Part shown: positions 10,489 to 19,400 of the stretch, piece after piece | Layout of the letters: each line of letters starts with the position of its first letter | How positions within the stretch are numbered: position 1 is the stretch's first letter | Source: Halomonas litopenaei | GTDB taxonomy: Bacteria > Pseudomonadota > Gammaproteobacteria > Pseudomonadales > Halomonadaceae | DNA length: 64,000 bases | Direction: 5' to 3' | NCBI RefSeq assembly: GCF_003045775.1 | Contig: NZ_PXNS01000015.1 | Coordinates: forward strand, 62,001 to 126,000 | Position numbers and translations under genes: made by a program | Notes under the pieces: model-generated | Databases searched by the model: none | What the model saw: only the letters and a program-made list of their open reading frames with translations | What the model was told of the DNA's origin: nothing

Positions 10489-12048
10489 ATGGTCGATAAA
10501 AAGTGTGGAGTGGCAGGCCAGAGGGCCTCGTGCTTCGGAAAGCAATATGGAAAGACCTGGGTCGGCGTCGCAACGGCGCTGGTGCTATCCGGCTGCGCTG
10601 TCACCCCTCAACCGATGTCGCAACAGGCCAATGAACAACGCGCCGACGACCTGTTGGCGAGGGTCACGGCCAGTCAGGAACCCGTTATTGCCCCAATCGA
10701 TCTCTATTCGGCAATGGCCCGCGCCATCAAGTACAACCTGGACTATCGGGTGGAAGTGATGGAGCAAGCCCTGCGCACCAAGGAGCTCGATCTGGCGCAC
10801 TACGATTTGCTTCCCAAGGTGGTCGGCAACCTCAACTTTACCGGACGCGACAATGAACCGGGCAGCTCCAGTATTTCTCTGTTGAGTGGTCAGGAGTCGC
10901 TGGAACCTTCGTCATCCAGCGAACGCAACCAGTTGGCGACCGACCTTACCATGAGCTGGGACGTACTCGATTTTGGCCTGTCCTATGTGCGGGCTCAGCA
11001 GAGGGCCGACAGCGTCATGCTGGCCGAGGAAAGCAAGCGCAAGGTCATCCAGCGCATCATCGAGGATGTACGCGCCGCCTACTGGCGAGCGGTCAGCGCA
11101 GAACGTCTGTTGGCCAAAACTCGAGAGCTCGAGGAGAGCACACGAAGGGCGCTGGATCAGGCCCACCGGCAGCAGCACAGCGCTTTGACGGCGCCGCTTC
11201 CTGCGCTTAGCTATGAACGTGAACTGCTGACCATTCGCCGCGACCTCGAGTCACTGACGCGGGAACTGCGGGTGTCCAAGCAGCAGTTGGCAGCGCTGAT
11301 GAACCTTCCGCCCGAGCAACCCTACCAACTGGTGTTGCCGCCGCGTGACCTGGCCTGGAAAGGGATCGACCTTTCCTACGACACCATGTTGAAGCTGGCG
11401 GTGATGAATCGCCCGGAGCTGCGCGAAGTCGCCTACCAATTGCGCAACAACGAGCGCGAGGGCACCACAGCGATTCTGGAAACCTTGCCGAGTCTCAAAC
11501 TCTTCGTCGGAGCCAACTATAGCGACGACGACTTTCTCTACAACAGTGACTGGGTCAGCTATGGCGCTCGCGCCAGCTGGAACCTGCTGAAGGTGTTCAG
11601 TCTGCCGGCCCGTCAGGATCGTATCGACGCCCAGAGCGATCTGCTCGATGCACGGAGCCTGGCATTGACCATGGCGGTGGCGACTCAGGTATCGGTGACC
11701 CGAGCACGCTATGAACTGCGACGTGGAGAACTCGGCACGGCCAAGCGTTTCCTTGAGGTGCAGCGAGCGATCGAGCATCAGGTGGAAGCCGGCTATCGTG
11801 CCAGGCACGTCAGCGAGCAGACCCTGATTCGCGAACAGATGAATACCCTGCTGGCCGAGGTGCGGATGGATCAGGCGCTGTCGGACCTCCAGGGGGCCTA
11901 CGCCAATGTCTATACGGCCACCGGCATCGACGCCGTGGATGCCGGCATGAGCAGCAACGAAAGCGTCCTGGAGCTTGCCGATGATCTGCGTGCTCTGTGG
12001 GCGCAGCGTGGCGATGCCTTGGCCATTGACGTGGTGGCATCGCCATGA
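10489..12048 (+). CDS. TolC-family outer-membrane channel lipoprotein
   Basis: A 519-residue outer-membrane efflux protein (OEP/TolC fold), expected to form the trimeric outer-membrane duct of a tripartite exporter. The N-terminus has a membrane segment ending in a lipobox (LVLSGC, Cys36), so it is probably lipidated like OprM. The remainder is the usual alternating helical-barrel and beta pattern, including MNLPPEQPYQLVLPP and a second repeat with SWNLLKVFSLPARQDR. I chose the ATG at 10489 because AGGGGG lies upstream and it puts the signal at the N-terminus. Its stop overlaps the next start (ATGA), so it is coupled to the two adaptors, the M50 fusion protein and the giant adhesin. A role in that adhesin's export is an inference from position. 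Confidence 0.88.
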   Translation: MVDKKCGVAGQRASCFGKQYGKTWVGVATALVLSGCAVTPQPMSQQANEQRADDLLARVTASQEPVIAPIDLYSAMARAIKYNLDYRVEVMEQALRTKELDLAHYDLLPKVVGNLNFTGRDNEPGSSSISLLSGQESLEPSSSSERNQLATDLTMSWDVLDFGLSYVRAQQRADSVMLAEESKRKVIQRIIEDVRAAYWRAVSAERLLAKTRELEESTRRALDQAHRQQHSALTAPLPALSYERELLTIRRDLESLTRELRVSKQQLAALMNLPPEQPYQLVLPPRDLAWKGIDLSYDTMLKLAVMNRPELREVAYQLRNNEREGTTAILETLPSLKLFVGANYSDDDFLYNSDWVSYGARASWNLLKVFSLPARQDRIDAQSDLLDARSLALTMAVATQVSVTRARYELRRGELGTAKRFLEVQRAIEHQVEAGYRARHVSEQTLIREQMNTLLAEVRMDQALSDLQGAYANVYTATGIDAVDAGMSSNESVLELADDLRALWAQRGDALAIDVVASP

Positions 12049-12866
12049 GGGCGCACGGGATGAACAGCAGAAGCCTGGGGGCGGGGCAGTGTGGCCAGTC
12101 GACTCGCACGCTCTGGCCGGGACTCGTGCTGGCAGTGCTGCTGTCGGGGGCTGCCCAGGCCAGCGACATGGGCGAGGCCAGAGGCATCCTGAGGGCCGAG
12201 CACGAGGCGATACTCTCGAGTCGTCTATCGGCCAGAGTGCTTGAGGTGCCGTTCAAGGAAGGCGACCACTTCGATGCCGATGAGGTACTGGTCGGCTTCG
12301 ACTGCGCCGGACTCGACGCCGAGTTGCGTGCGACGGAGGCTAAGGCCGCAGCGGAATCCCGTAACGCCGCCATGCAGAACGAACTGTTGCAGATGGGCGC
12401 CACCGGACAGGCGGATGCCGACATTGCACGTTTCAAGCTGCGTGAGCAGCGGGCCCGGGTGGCCGCCATCCAGGAGCAACGCAAGGATTGTCAGATCAAG
12501 GCGCCTTTTGCCGGGCGAGTGGTTGAGCCCATGGTACGCCCCAACGAGACGCCGGAAGCCAACGCTCCGCTGATCCAGGTGGTGAGTGACGGCGCACTGG
12601 AATTGCATATGGTGGTGCCTTCCTGCTGGTTGAGTTGGATGACCCGGGGTAGCGCCTTCGGCTTCGAGGTGGACGAGACCGGCGACAGGCTTGACGCAGA
12701 AGTGTCCCGCATCTCGGCTGCCGTCGATCCCGTCAGCCAGACCGTCAAGGTGATCAGCCGAGTGGACAAGGCACCGGCACGGGTTCTTCCCGGGATGAGC
12801 GGCACCGCGACCTGGCTCTCTAGCGGGGACGGTGAGGGCAGGCGCTGTGGAGTGACCTCCTCATGA
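12045..12866 (+). CDS. Periplasmic adaptor protein (HlyD/RND-type MFP), short
   Basis: A 273-residue membrane-fusion/adaptor protein. A signal-peptide-like segment (LWPGLVLAVLLSGAAQA, residues about 23-39) is followed by a lipoyl-like half (EVPFKEGDHFDADEVLVGFD), a short helical hairpin, the second lipoyl half (CQIKAPFAGRVVEPMVRPNE) and a beta-barrel (ISAAVDPVSQTVKVISRV). It is shorter than typical RND adaptors because the membrane-proximal domain is reduced. The start ATG overlaps the stop of the TolC-like gene, and its own stop overlaps the next start. It is most likely the periplasmic bridge between the inner-membrane components and the TolC-like channel; no RND pump gene accompanies it here. 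Confidence 0.87.
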   Translation: MRAHGMNSRSLGAGQCGQSTRTLWPGLVLAVLLSGAAQASDMGEARGILRAEHEAILSSRLSARVLEVPFKEGDHFDADEVLVGFDCAGLDAELRATEAKAAAESRNAAMQNELLQMGATGQADADIARFKLREQRARVAAIQEQRKDCQIKAPFAGRVVEPMVRPNETPEANAPLIQVVSDGALELHMVVPSCWLSWMTRGSAFGFEVDETGDRLDAEVSRISAAVDPVSQTVKVISRVDKAPARVLPGMSGTATWLSSGDGEGRRCGVTSS

Positions 12867-14272
12867 CGAGTGTGGCGATTGAGCGCCAGTCTACTACCGA
12901 GGCGCAACACCCGGTGGCGGAGGGTCAGGCCAGAGCGAGTGGCTCGGAGGTGGGGGCAGGTGGCGAGCGGCTGATTCGTATCGAAGGCGCCTTGCGCCAC
13001 TGTGACAGCCTCGACCAGCTGTGGTGCCACCTGGCCAATGAGGGGCAGAGCCTGCTCCAGGCTCGCCAGTCACTGGTGTTTTGCCTGTCGGGCAGAAATC
13101 GCTGGCGAGTCAAGGCGGTGGGAGGACTCGCGCGGGTGCCTCATGACAGTGCTCAGGTGCTTGCCTACCAGCATCTGGTAGGGAGCGACTGGCGTGAACA
13201 CCGGGACGAGACGCAGCCGCGCTTGCTGGATCTTGCCAACGTCCTGGAGGACGAAGGCATACCCGCCATGCGCCATGGGCTGTGGATACCATTAAGCCAC
13301 GGCGACCGGCCCATCGGCGCCGGTTGGTTACTGACTCGCGAGCGTGCCTGGGAAACACCGCACCTGGCCCTGGCCAGTCGTCTTGCCCAGGCCTACGGTC
13401 ACGGCGCCAGCGCGATCCGAGGTCGACGCCGTGTGTCTCTTGGGCATGCACGGGGCGCGCGCGGACTGGCGCTGGCTACGGTGCTGGGCCTGGGGGCAGC
13501 CTTGGCACTGGTGCAGGTACCGCTGACGTCGAGGGCGCCCGCTGAGGTGGTCGCCAGTGAGCCGTTTGTCGTGGCGGCACCGATGGCGGGCGTCGTCGAC
13601 CGCATCCTGGTCGCTCCCGGCGCACGGGTGGCGCTGGGTGATCCGCTGGTGCAGCTGGTGGACGTGGAACTACGTAATGACTTCGAAGTTGCCCAGCGCA
13701 AGGTTCAGGTGGCCCAGTCCAAGGCGCTGAGGCTGCAGCAGGCTGCCATCGCAAGCAGTGAGGCCAAGCGCGAGCTCGCCATCGCTCGCAGCGAGCTGAG
13801 AGTTGCCGAAGCCGAGCGAGATTATGCCCATGACCTGCTTGACAAGGCGGTAGTTCGCGCCGAGCGCAGCGGGGTCGCCCTCTATGGCGACCCTCAGGAT
13901 TGGGTAGGGCGTCCCGTGCGGGTGGGTGAAGCCGTGATGCAGGTAGCGGACCCGGCGGATATTGCTTTCCGGCTCGAAGTGGCGGCCGCCGACGCCGTCA
14001 CCCTCGAACGTGGAGCCTCGGTGGATGTGTTTCTTGATGCAGCACCCCTCGAACCGGTGTCGGCGGTCGTGGCACGGGCCGCCTACAAGGCCGAAAAGAA
14101 CGCCAGCAGTATCGCCAATTTCAAGGTGATGGCGATACCGGAAACGCCGAGCGAAGACATGCCGCGGCTGGGTCTCAGAGGCACGGCGCGAATCCATGGT
14201 GAGCCGGTATCACTGTTCTACTATCTGTTCCGGCGCCCGATCGTCACCTTCAGACAGTTGACAGGCGTCTAG
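12863..14272 (+). CDS. Membrane-anchored HlyD-like adaptor with N-terminal GAF-like domain
   Basis: A 469-residue protein with unusual architecture. Residues about 30-185 form a cytoplasmic mixed alpha/beta region resembling a GAF domain (DSLDQLWCHLANEG, then SLVFCLSG, and GLWIPLSHGDRPIGAGWLL). One membrane helix follows (about 194-215, LALATVLGLGAALALVQVPL), then a periplasmic HlyD-like part with lipoyl halves (FVVAAPMAGVVDRILVAPGA), a coiled coil and a C-terminal barrel ending YLFRRPIVTFRQLTGV. The ATG overlaps the upstream stop. A sensory domain on an exporter adaptor suggests that export responds to a cytoplasmic ligand, which is inference. The GAF call rests on pattern, not on a profile search. 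Confidence 0.8.
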   Translation: MTSVAIERQSTTEAQHPVAEGQARASGSEVGAGGERLIRIEGALRHCDSLDQLWCHLANEGQSLLQARQSLVFCLSGRNRWRVKAVGGLARVPHDSAQVLAYQHLVGSDWREHRDETQPRLLDLANVLEDEGIPAMRHGLWIPLSHGDRPIGAGWLLTRERAWETPHLALASRLAQAYGHGASAIRGRRRVSLGHARGARGLALATVLGLGAALALVQVPLTSRAPAEVVASEPFVVAAPMAGVVDRILVAPGARVALGDPLVQLVDVELRNDFEVAQRKVQVAQSKALRLQQAAIASSEAKRELAIARSELRVAEAERDYAHDLLDKAVVRAERSGVALYGDPQDWVGRPVRVGEAVMQVADPADIAFRLEVAAADAVTLERGASVDVFLDAAPLEPVSAVVARAAYKAEKNASSIANFKVMAIPETPSEDMPRLGLRGTARIHGEPVSLFYYLFRRPIVTFRQLTGV

Positions 14273-14275
14273 GCC

Positions 14276-16411
14276 GTGGCCAGGGCAATGCAGGACACGT
14301 CCGATTCAGCAGAGCAGGAGCTGCTTGGGTCGCTTCGTCAGGAGCTCGAGCTGATCGAAGGTGGGGCAGAACCAGGCAAGGCCGCTCGCTGGAAGATTCA
14401 TGACCCACTGGCCGGACGGTTTTTCGAGATTGATGCCAGGGTCGTCGATATTCTCGCCTGCTGGTCGGCGGGGACGGTGGAGGCTTTGAGACGACGTCTT
14501 GATGCTCGCGGACACGTCGACATCAGCGAAGAGGATATTCGCCAGATCCAGCAATTTCTGGATCACAACGACCTGCTCGAGGCCAGCGAAGGCCGCAGCT
14601 TCGACAAGGCTCGGCGATATCGTGAGGCCAGCCGGCCATCCTGGTGGAAGTGGCTGCTTCATCACTACTTGTTCGTGCGTATCCCCCTGGTGTATCCAGG
14701 GCGAGGGTTGAAGCGCTGCCTACCGCTGGTCGCCATCTTCTTTCATCGAGGCTTTTGGCTCTTTACGGCGATCCTGGGTGTCATTGGCCTCTACCTTGTT
14801 TCTCGCCAGTGGGAGAGCTTCTTCACCACCTTGCCGGCGATGTTCAGCGTTTCCGGCGTGGTCGCGTTTTCCCTGAGTTTGGTGCTGGTGAAGACGCTGC
14901 ATGAGCTTGGCCACGGCTTCTGTGCGACCCACTTTGGGGTTCGTGTGTCGAGCATGGGGGTGGCGCTGATCGTGATGATGCCGGTGCTGTTTACCGACAC
15001 CACCGATGCCTGGCGGCTGCCCCGGCGGCGCAAACGTGTGCTGATCGATCTGGCCGGGGTGGCGGTGGAACTGGTCATCGCTGTCTATGCCACTCTGGCC
15101 TGGGTTTTTCTACCGGATGGCGCACTGCGCTTCGTGGCCTTCGCGCTTGCCACCACCGGTTGGGTGCTGAGCCTGGCGGTGAACCTCAATCCCCTGATGC
15201 GCTTCGATGGCTACTACCTGTTCAGTGACCTGCTCGGCATTGTCAACCTGCAGGAGCGGGGCTTTGCCATGGGGCGCTGGTGGTTGAGGGAAGGGCTTTT
15301 CGGTTTTGGCGATACGCCGCCGGAAGCGCTGAGTCGTGCCAAGCGCCGGGTATTGATCGGCTATGCCCTGGCGGTATGGGTGTATCGCTTCTTTCTGTTT
15401 CTTGGGATTGCCCTGGTGGTCTACCACCTCTTTTTCAAGGTACTGGGCGTCTTTCTCTTCAGCGTGGAAATTCTATGGTTCATTGTCATGCCGATACTGC
15501 GTGAGCTGACGGTCTGGTGGAAAAGACGCAGGGAGGCCGGCCGGCGGGTGCTGATGACCCTGGCGGTGGCCGCCGGCATCGCTGCCTTCGTTGCCTTGCC
15601 TCTGCCTCATCGAATCACGGTGCCGGTGGTGTTCGGTGCCAGTCAACAGGTTCCGGTGTTTGCCCATCGCGCCGCCAGGGTCGAGCAGGTGCTGGTCCGC
15701 GTCGGCGATGTCGTCGAGCGGGGGCAGGTACTGGTCAGGCTCGAAGTGCCAGCGTTGCAACAGCGGGAAAGAACGGTGCAGGAACATCTGAATCTGGTGG
15801 ATAGACGCCTGGACCGACGAAGTGCCGACAACACGGACCTGTCCCAGAGTCTGGTGCTGGAGAGCGAACGGGACATGCAACGCCAGCAGCTCGCAGGACT
15901 CACCGATCAACGTCGTCGGCTCGACGTCATCGCCCCCATGGACGGCACGGTGGTTGAGCTTGCCGACTACCTGCATCCGGGCCGCTGGGTCGGCACAGAC
16001 CTTCGTCTGGCGTTAGTAGCCAGTACGGATCGGCTATCCGCCCGTGGCTACGTCAGCAGCGATGATCTGGGATTGCTGGCGCTCGGTCAGCCTTGTTTTT
16101 TTGTCGATGACGAGCGTCTCTGGCCGCAGACCCCCATGCACGTCGAGCGAATCGCCGCCGCCGCTTCCCGCTACGTCGATCAGTGGATGTTGGCGTCAGA
16201 CCACGGCGGGCCTATAGCGGCACGGCCCGATGACCAACGCTCCGTACCGGAAGGTGCGCTATTCGAACTGTTGGCAGTCTCTGACCAGGACCAATCGTCG
16301 CCGCTCACCGAGCTTCGCGGGGAGCTTCACCTGGAGGGGCAACCGTCGAGCCTGGCAGCCAGCATGGCACGCCGCGTGGCCCAGGTGCTGGTGCGTGAGT
16401 GGGGGTCATAG
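14276..16411 (+). CDS. M50 site-2 protease-like membrane protein with PqqD-like and HlyD-like domains
   Basis: A 711-residue fusion. Residues about 36-100 look like a PqqD/RRE winged helix (WKIHDPLAGRFFEIDARVVD). Residues about 145-415 are a polytopic M50 metalloprotease core with zinc motif HELGH at 209-213 and the second motif NPLMRFDGYY (N305, D311), so the active-site residues are intact. After a further membrane helix, residues about 440-711 form a lipoyl/HlyD-like periplasmic region (RAARVEQVLVRVGDVVERGQ, then IAPMDGTVVEL). The GTG at 14276 is three bases after the upstream stop; ATG 14288 is an alternative start. It lies directly before the giant adhesin gene. Processing or translocating that protein is an inference; the domain order is what the sequence shows. 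Confidence 0.85.
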   Translation: MARAMQDTSDSAEQELLGSLRQELELIEGGAEPGKAARWKIHDPLAGRFFEIDARVVDILACWSAGTVEALRRRLDARGHVDISEEDIRQIQQFLDHNDLLEASEGRSFDKARRYREASRPSWWKWLLHHYLFVRIPLVYPGRGLKRCLPLVAIFFHRGFWLFTAILGVIGLYLVSRQWESFFTTLPAMFSVSGVVAFSLSLVLVKTLHELGHGFCATHFGVRVSSMGVALIVMMPVLFTDTTDAWRLPRRRKRVLIDLAGVAVELVIAVYATLAWVFLPDGALRFVAFALATTGWVLSLAVNLNPLMRFDGYYLFSDLLGIVNLQERGFAMGRWWLREGLFGFGDTPPEALSRAKRRVLIGYALAVWVYRFFLFLGIALVVYHLFFKVLGVFLFSVEILWFIVMPILRELTVWWKRRREAGRRVLMTLAVAAGIAAFVALPLPHRITVPVVFGASQQVPVFAHRAARVEQVLVRVGDVVERGQVLVRLEVPALQQRERTVQEHLNLVDRRLDRRSADNTDLSQSLVLESERDMQRQQLAGLTDQRRRLDVIAPMDGTVVELADYLHPGRWVGTDLRLALVASTDRLSARGYVSSDDLGLLALGQPCFFVDDERLWPQTPMHVERIAAAASRYVDQWMLASDHGGPIAARPDDQRSVPEGALFELLAVSDQDQSSPLTELRGELHLEGQPSSLAASMARRVAQVLVREWGS

Positions 16412-16480
16412 GCGTCGCAGTCATTGAAACCTGACACGTCCAGGTGACGGTTAGCCCGAATTCAAAGAGGGAGATCCGAC

Positions 16481-19400
16481 ATGATCAAGGACGACTTGTT
16501 GATTCGCGAACTCGAAGCCCGGGTGTTGCTGGATGCTGCCAGTACCGCCACCGTCGATAACGTCAAGCAAGCGGCTGACGCCGCAGTCGCAACGACAGAT
16601 ACGGGCTCCGCGGATCATGATGCAGGCCATGATGTATTGATGAGCGCCCTGCAGCACGTGGAAGCCCAGAAGGGCGGGCGGGAGCGTGCTGCCGGGGGCT
16701 CCGACATCGATGGAGATGGCGTCCTGGATGTCGACGACATCGATGATGACGGGGACGGTATTCTCGATTCAGTGGAAGGTGGGTCACAGAAAATAACCTG
16801 CAATGGAGTGACGAGCGGCGGGGCTTCTTCGGCTCCTCTGGATCGCCTGGTAGACGGGAATACCAAAACTTACTTTATCTCGTCCACTGTAGAGCAAATC
16901 AGCGATTTTACGTTCAACTTTGACACACCCATCGATCGCATCTATGGGATCGATCTGTGGAACAATGCGGGAAGTATACTCAATGATTCACAATCGATTG
17001 GGTCGATAGGCGAGATCAGGTTTTATAATTCTTCAGGGGACTTGATCTATTCAACCACTCGATATGCTGCCACTAACTCTGTTCCGGAAGGGGCGGCAGG
17101 TTGGCCACTTCATATGGATATACCAAAAGATATCCACGGCGTGGCTAGTATTCAGTTTTTCAATATTAAAGGTAGGGCGGGAGGCGGTTCAGGGATTGCC
17201 GTGACAGAAGTCGCATTCTTCGGCAGGATCGACAGTGACGGAGACGGCGTCGCTGATTCTGCTGACCTGGATAGCGACAACGATGGTATCACCGACAACA
17301 TCGAGGCCCAGTCCTCCAAGGGGTATGTGGCGCCCAGCGGTATCGACAAGGACAAGGATGGCCTGGATGACGCCTACGATGCTGCCACCGCCAATGCCTC
17401 CGCTACGGCCAGCAAGGGCCTGGCGCCGGTCGATACCGATGGCGACAGCACGACAGACTACCTCGACAGCGATTCCGACGACGACGGCAAGCAGGATATC
17501 GCCGAGCGCGACGCCGGGGCATGGTCCATCACAAGTGAAACCGATACCGATGGTGACGGTCTGCTCGACATCTTCGAGGGAGCGGATGCCAATGATGGCT
17601 ATGACGCCAACGACGAGCTGATCAAGGACGGGAACTTTACCCTTTCCGATAGTGACAACGACGTCAGCGCGGATGGCTCAGACGCGGTGCCGAACGTAGC
17701 TGACTTTGACTATCGTGATAGCGCTCGCCTCGACCCGGATGGTGATGGCATCGATAATAGCGTCGATATCGATGATGATAACGATGGGATTATCGACGAT
17801 AACGAGTATGACTTTAGTCGACCAAACCTGGTGGAGAATGGCGGATTTTCCGGAGGGGATTCCTCCGGTTGGTATTTCAGCGGCTCAGACCTTGTTGATA
17901 ACAATACTTCAAAGCCTAGTTGGGTTAATAGTGCAAAAAACTCATCGCTGAGCGGGGGGCTTTTTGATGAGATCAGCCCTGGTGAGAACGGTGGGAATCA
18001 TAGTTTGGTAAATGCAGCGGACCACAGCGAGTCACTTGTCTACAAGTTCGGCAAGGAGTTGGCGGCAGGTGACTATCGATACAGCTTCGATCTCTCAAAA
18101 ACGTATTCGCGTGGTTCGGATAGATATAATGTATTTATCTGGGATTTTGATGCTGGGAAGCGCGTCAAGACGCTTGCGTACGGCCTTATCGGCGATCTTC
18201 CTGGAAGCGGTATTTTCAAGACGTTTAGCGGTGTGTTTGATCTGAGCAAGGCCGGCAACTATGGCATCGTAATGGTGGTTGATCAGGACGGGGACGGAGG
18301 AAACGGTGACTACGCCATGGACCGGGTGGCGTTTCAATATATTTCAAAGGATACCGATGGTGATGGTATCTGCGATGACAAGGATATCGACAGCGACAAC
18401 GATGGCATCACCGATAACGTCGAGGCGCAGACGACCCAGGATTATATAAAACCTTCTGGCACCGATGTCGACAAGGACGGACTCGATGACGCCTACGACA
18501 AGGACACCAGCAATACCTCCGCTACGGCCAGCAAGGGGCTGACGCCGGTCGATACCGATAGGGACACCACGGCAGACTACCTCGATCGTGACTCCGACGA
18601 CGATGGTAAGTTGGATATCGCCGAGCGTGATGATGGGGCCTCTTCCATTACGGATGCGACCGACACCGATCATGATGGCCTGTTGGATATCTTCGAGGGA
18701 ACGAACGCCAACGATGGCTATGATGCAAACGATGAAAATGTCACGGAGAATGGTTTTACGCTGGCTGATTCCGACGACGATCTGCCGGCGGATGGCGACG
18801 GAGCACAACCACTTGTTGTCGATTTTGACTATCGGGAAAATGCTGTCTTGGATCGTGACGGCGATGGTATCATCGATACGGTTGATATCGATCAGGATAA
18901 CGACGGCATCATTGATGTTACCGAAGGAAAAGATACCTCTGTACAAGAACAAATCGACACGACCGATATCGCCAACGACAAGATACCGGATCTTGACTTT
19001 AACGGCACAAAGGTAGAGGTGACCTCAAATACCACCGAGGGTAGCCTCAGCTATGGTCAAGAAGCCGGAGCGGTAAACTTTGACTATTCCGCGGATAATG
19101 TTGCAACGGTCAGTCTTGCAACAGATACCTTTGTGGACTTCGTCATCGACAGCAAGAACGTACCTAGTAGCAGACAGTTTGATAGGTATGACCAGCTTAC
19201 CGTATCGAGCCCCGGTGCCTATATCGTGGTCTACGATCCCAACAATGTCCTGAATGTCGCTCAGGGGGTTTATCTCAACTCGCTCACATTCAGCATGAGA
19301 GGATTGGGGAACCTGTACGGACTGTCGTGGTCAGTAAGGGTCGTTGATGTAAAAACGGTGACCCTGAGCATGGGGTGGCATCCTGACTACAATGTGGCTG

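Noticed and set aside
14276..16411. RND pump or ABC transporter within the export operon
   Set aside because: The only large membrane protein has M50 protease motifs; no Walker A/ABC signature and no RND layout in any of the genes.
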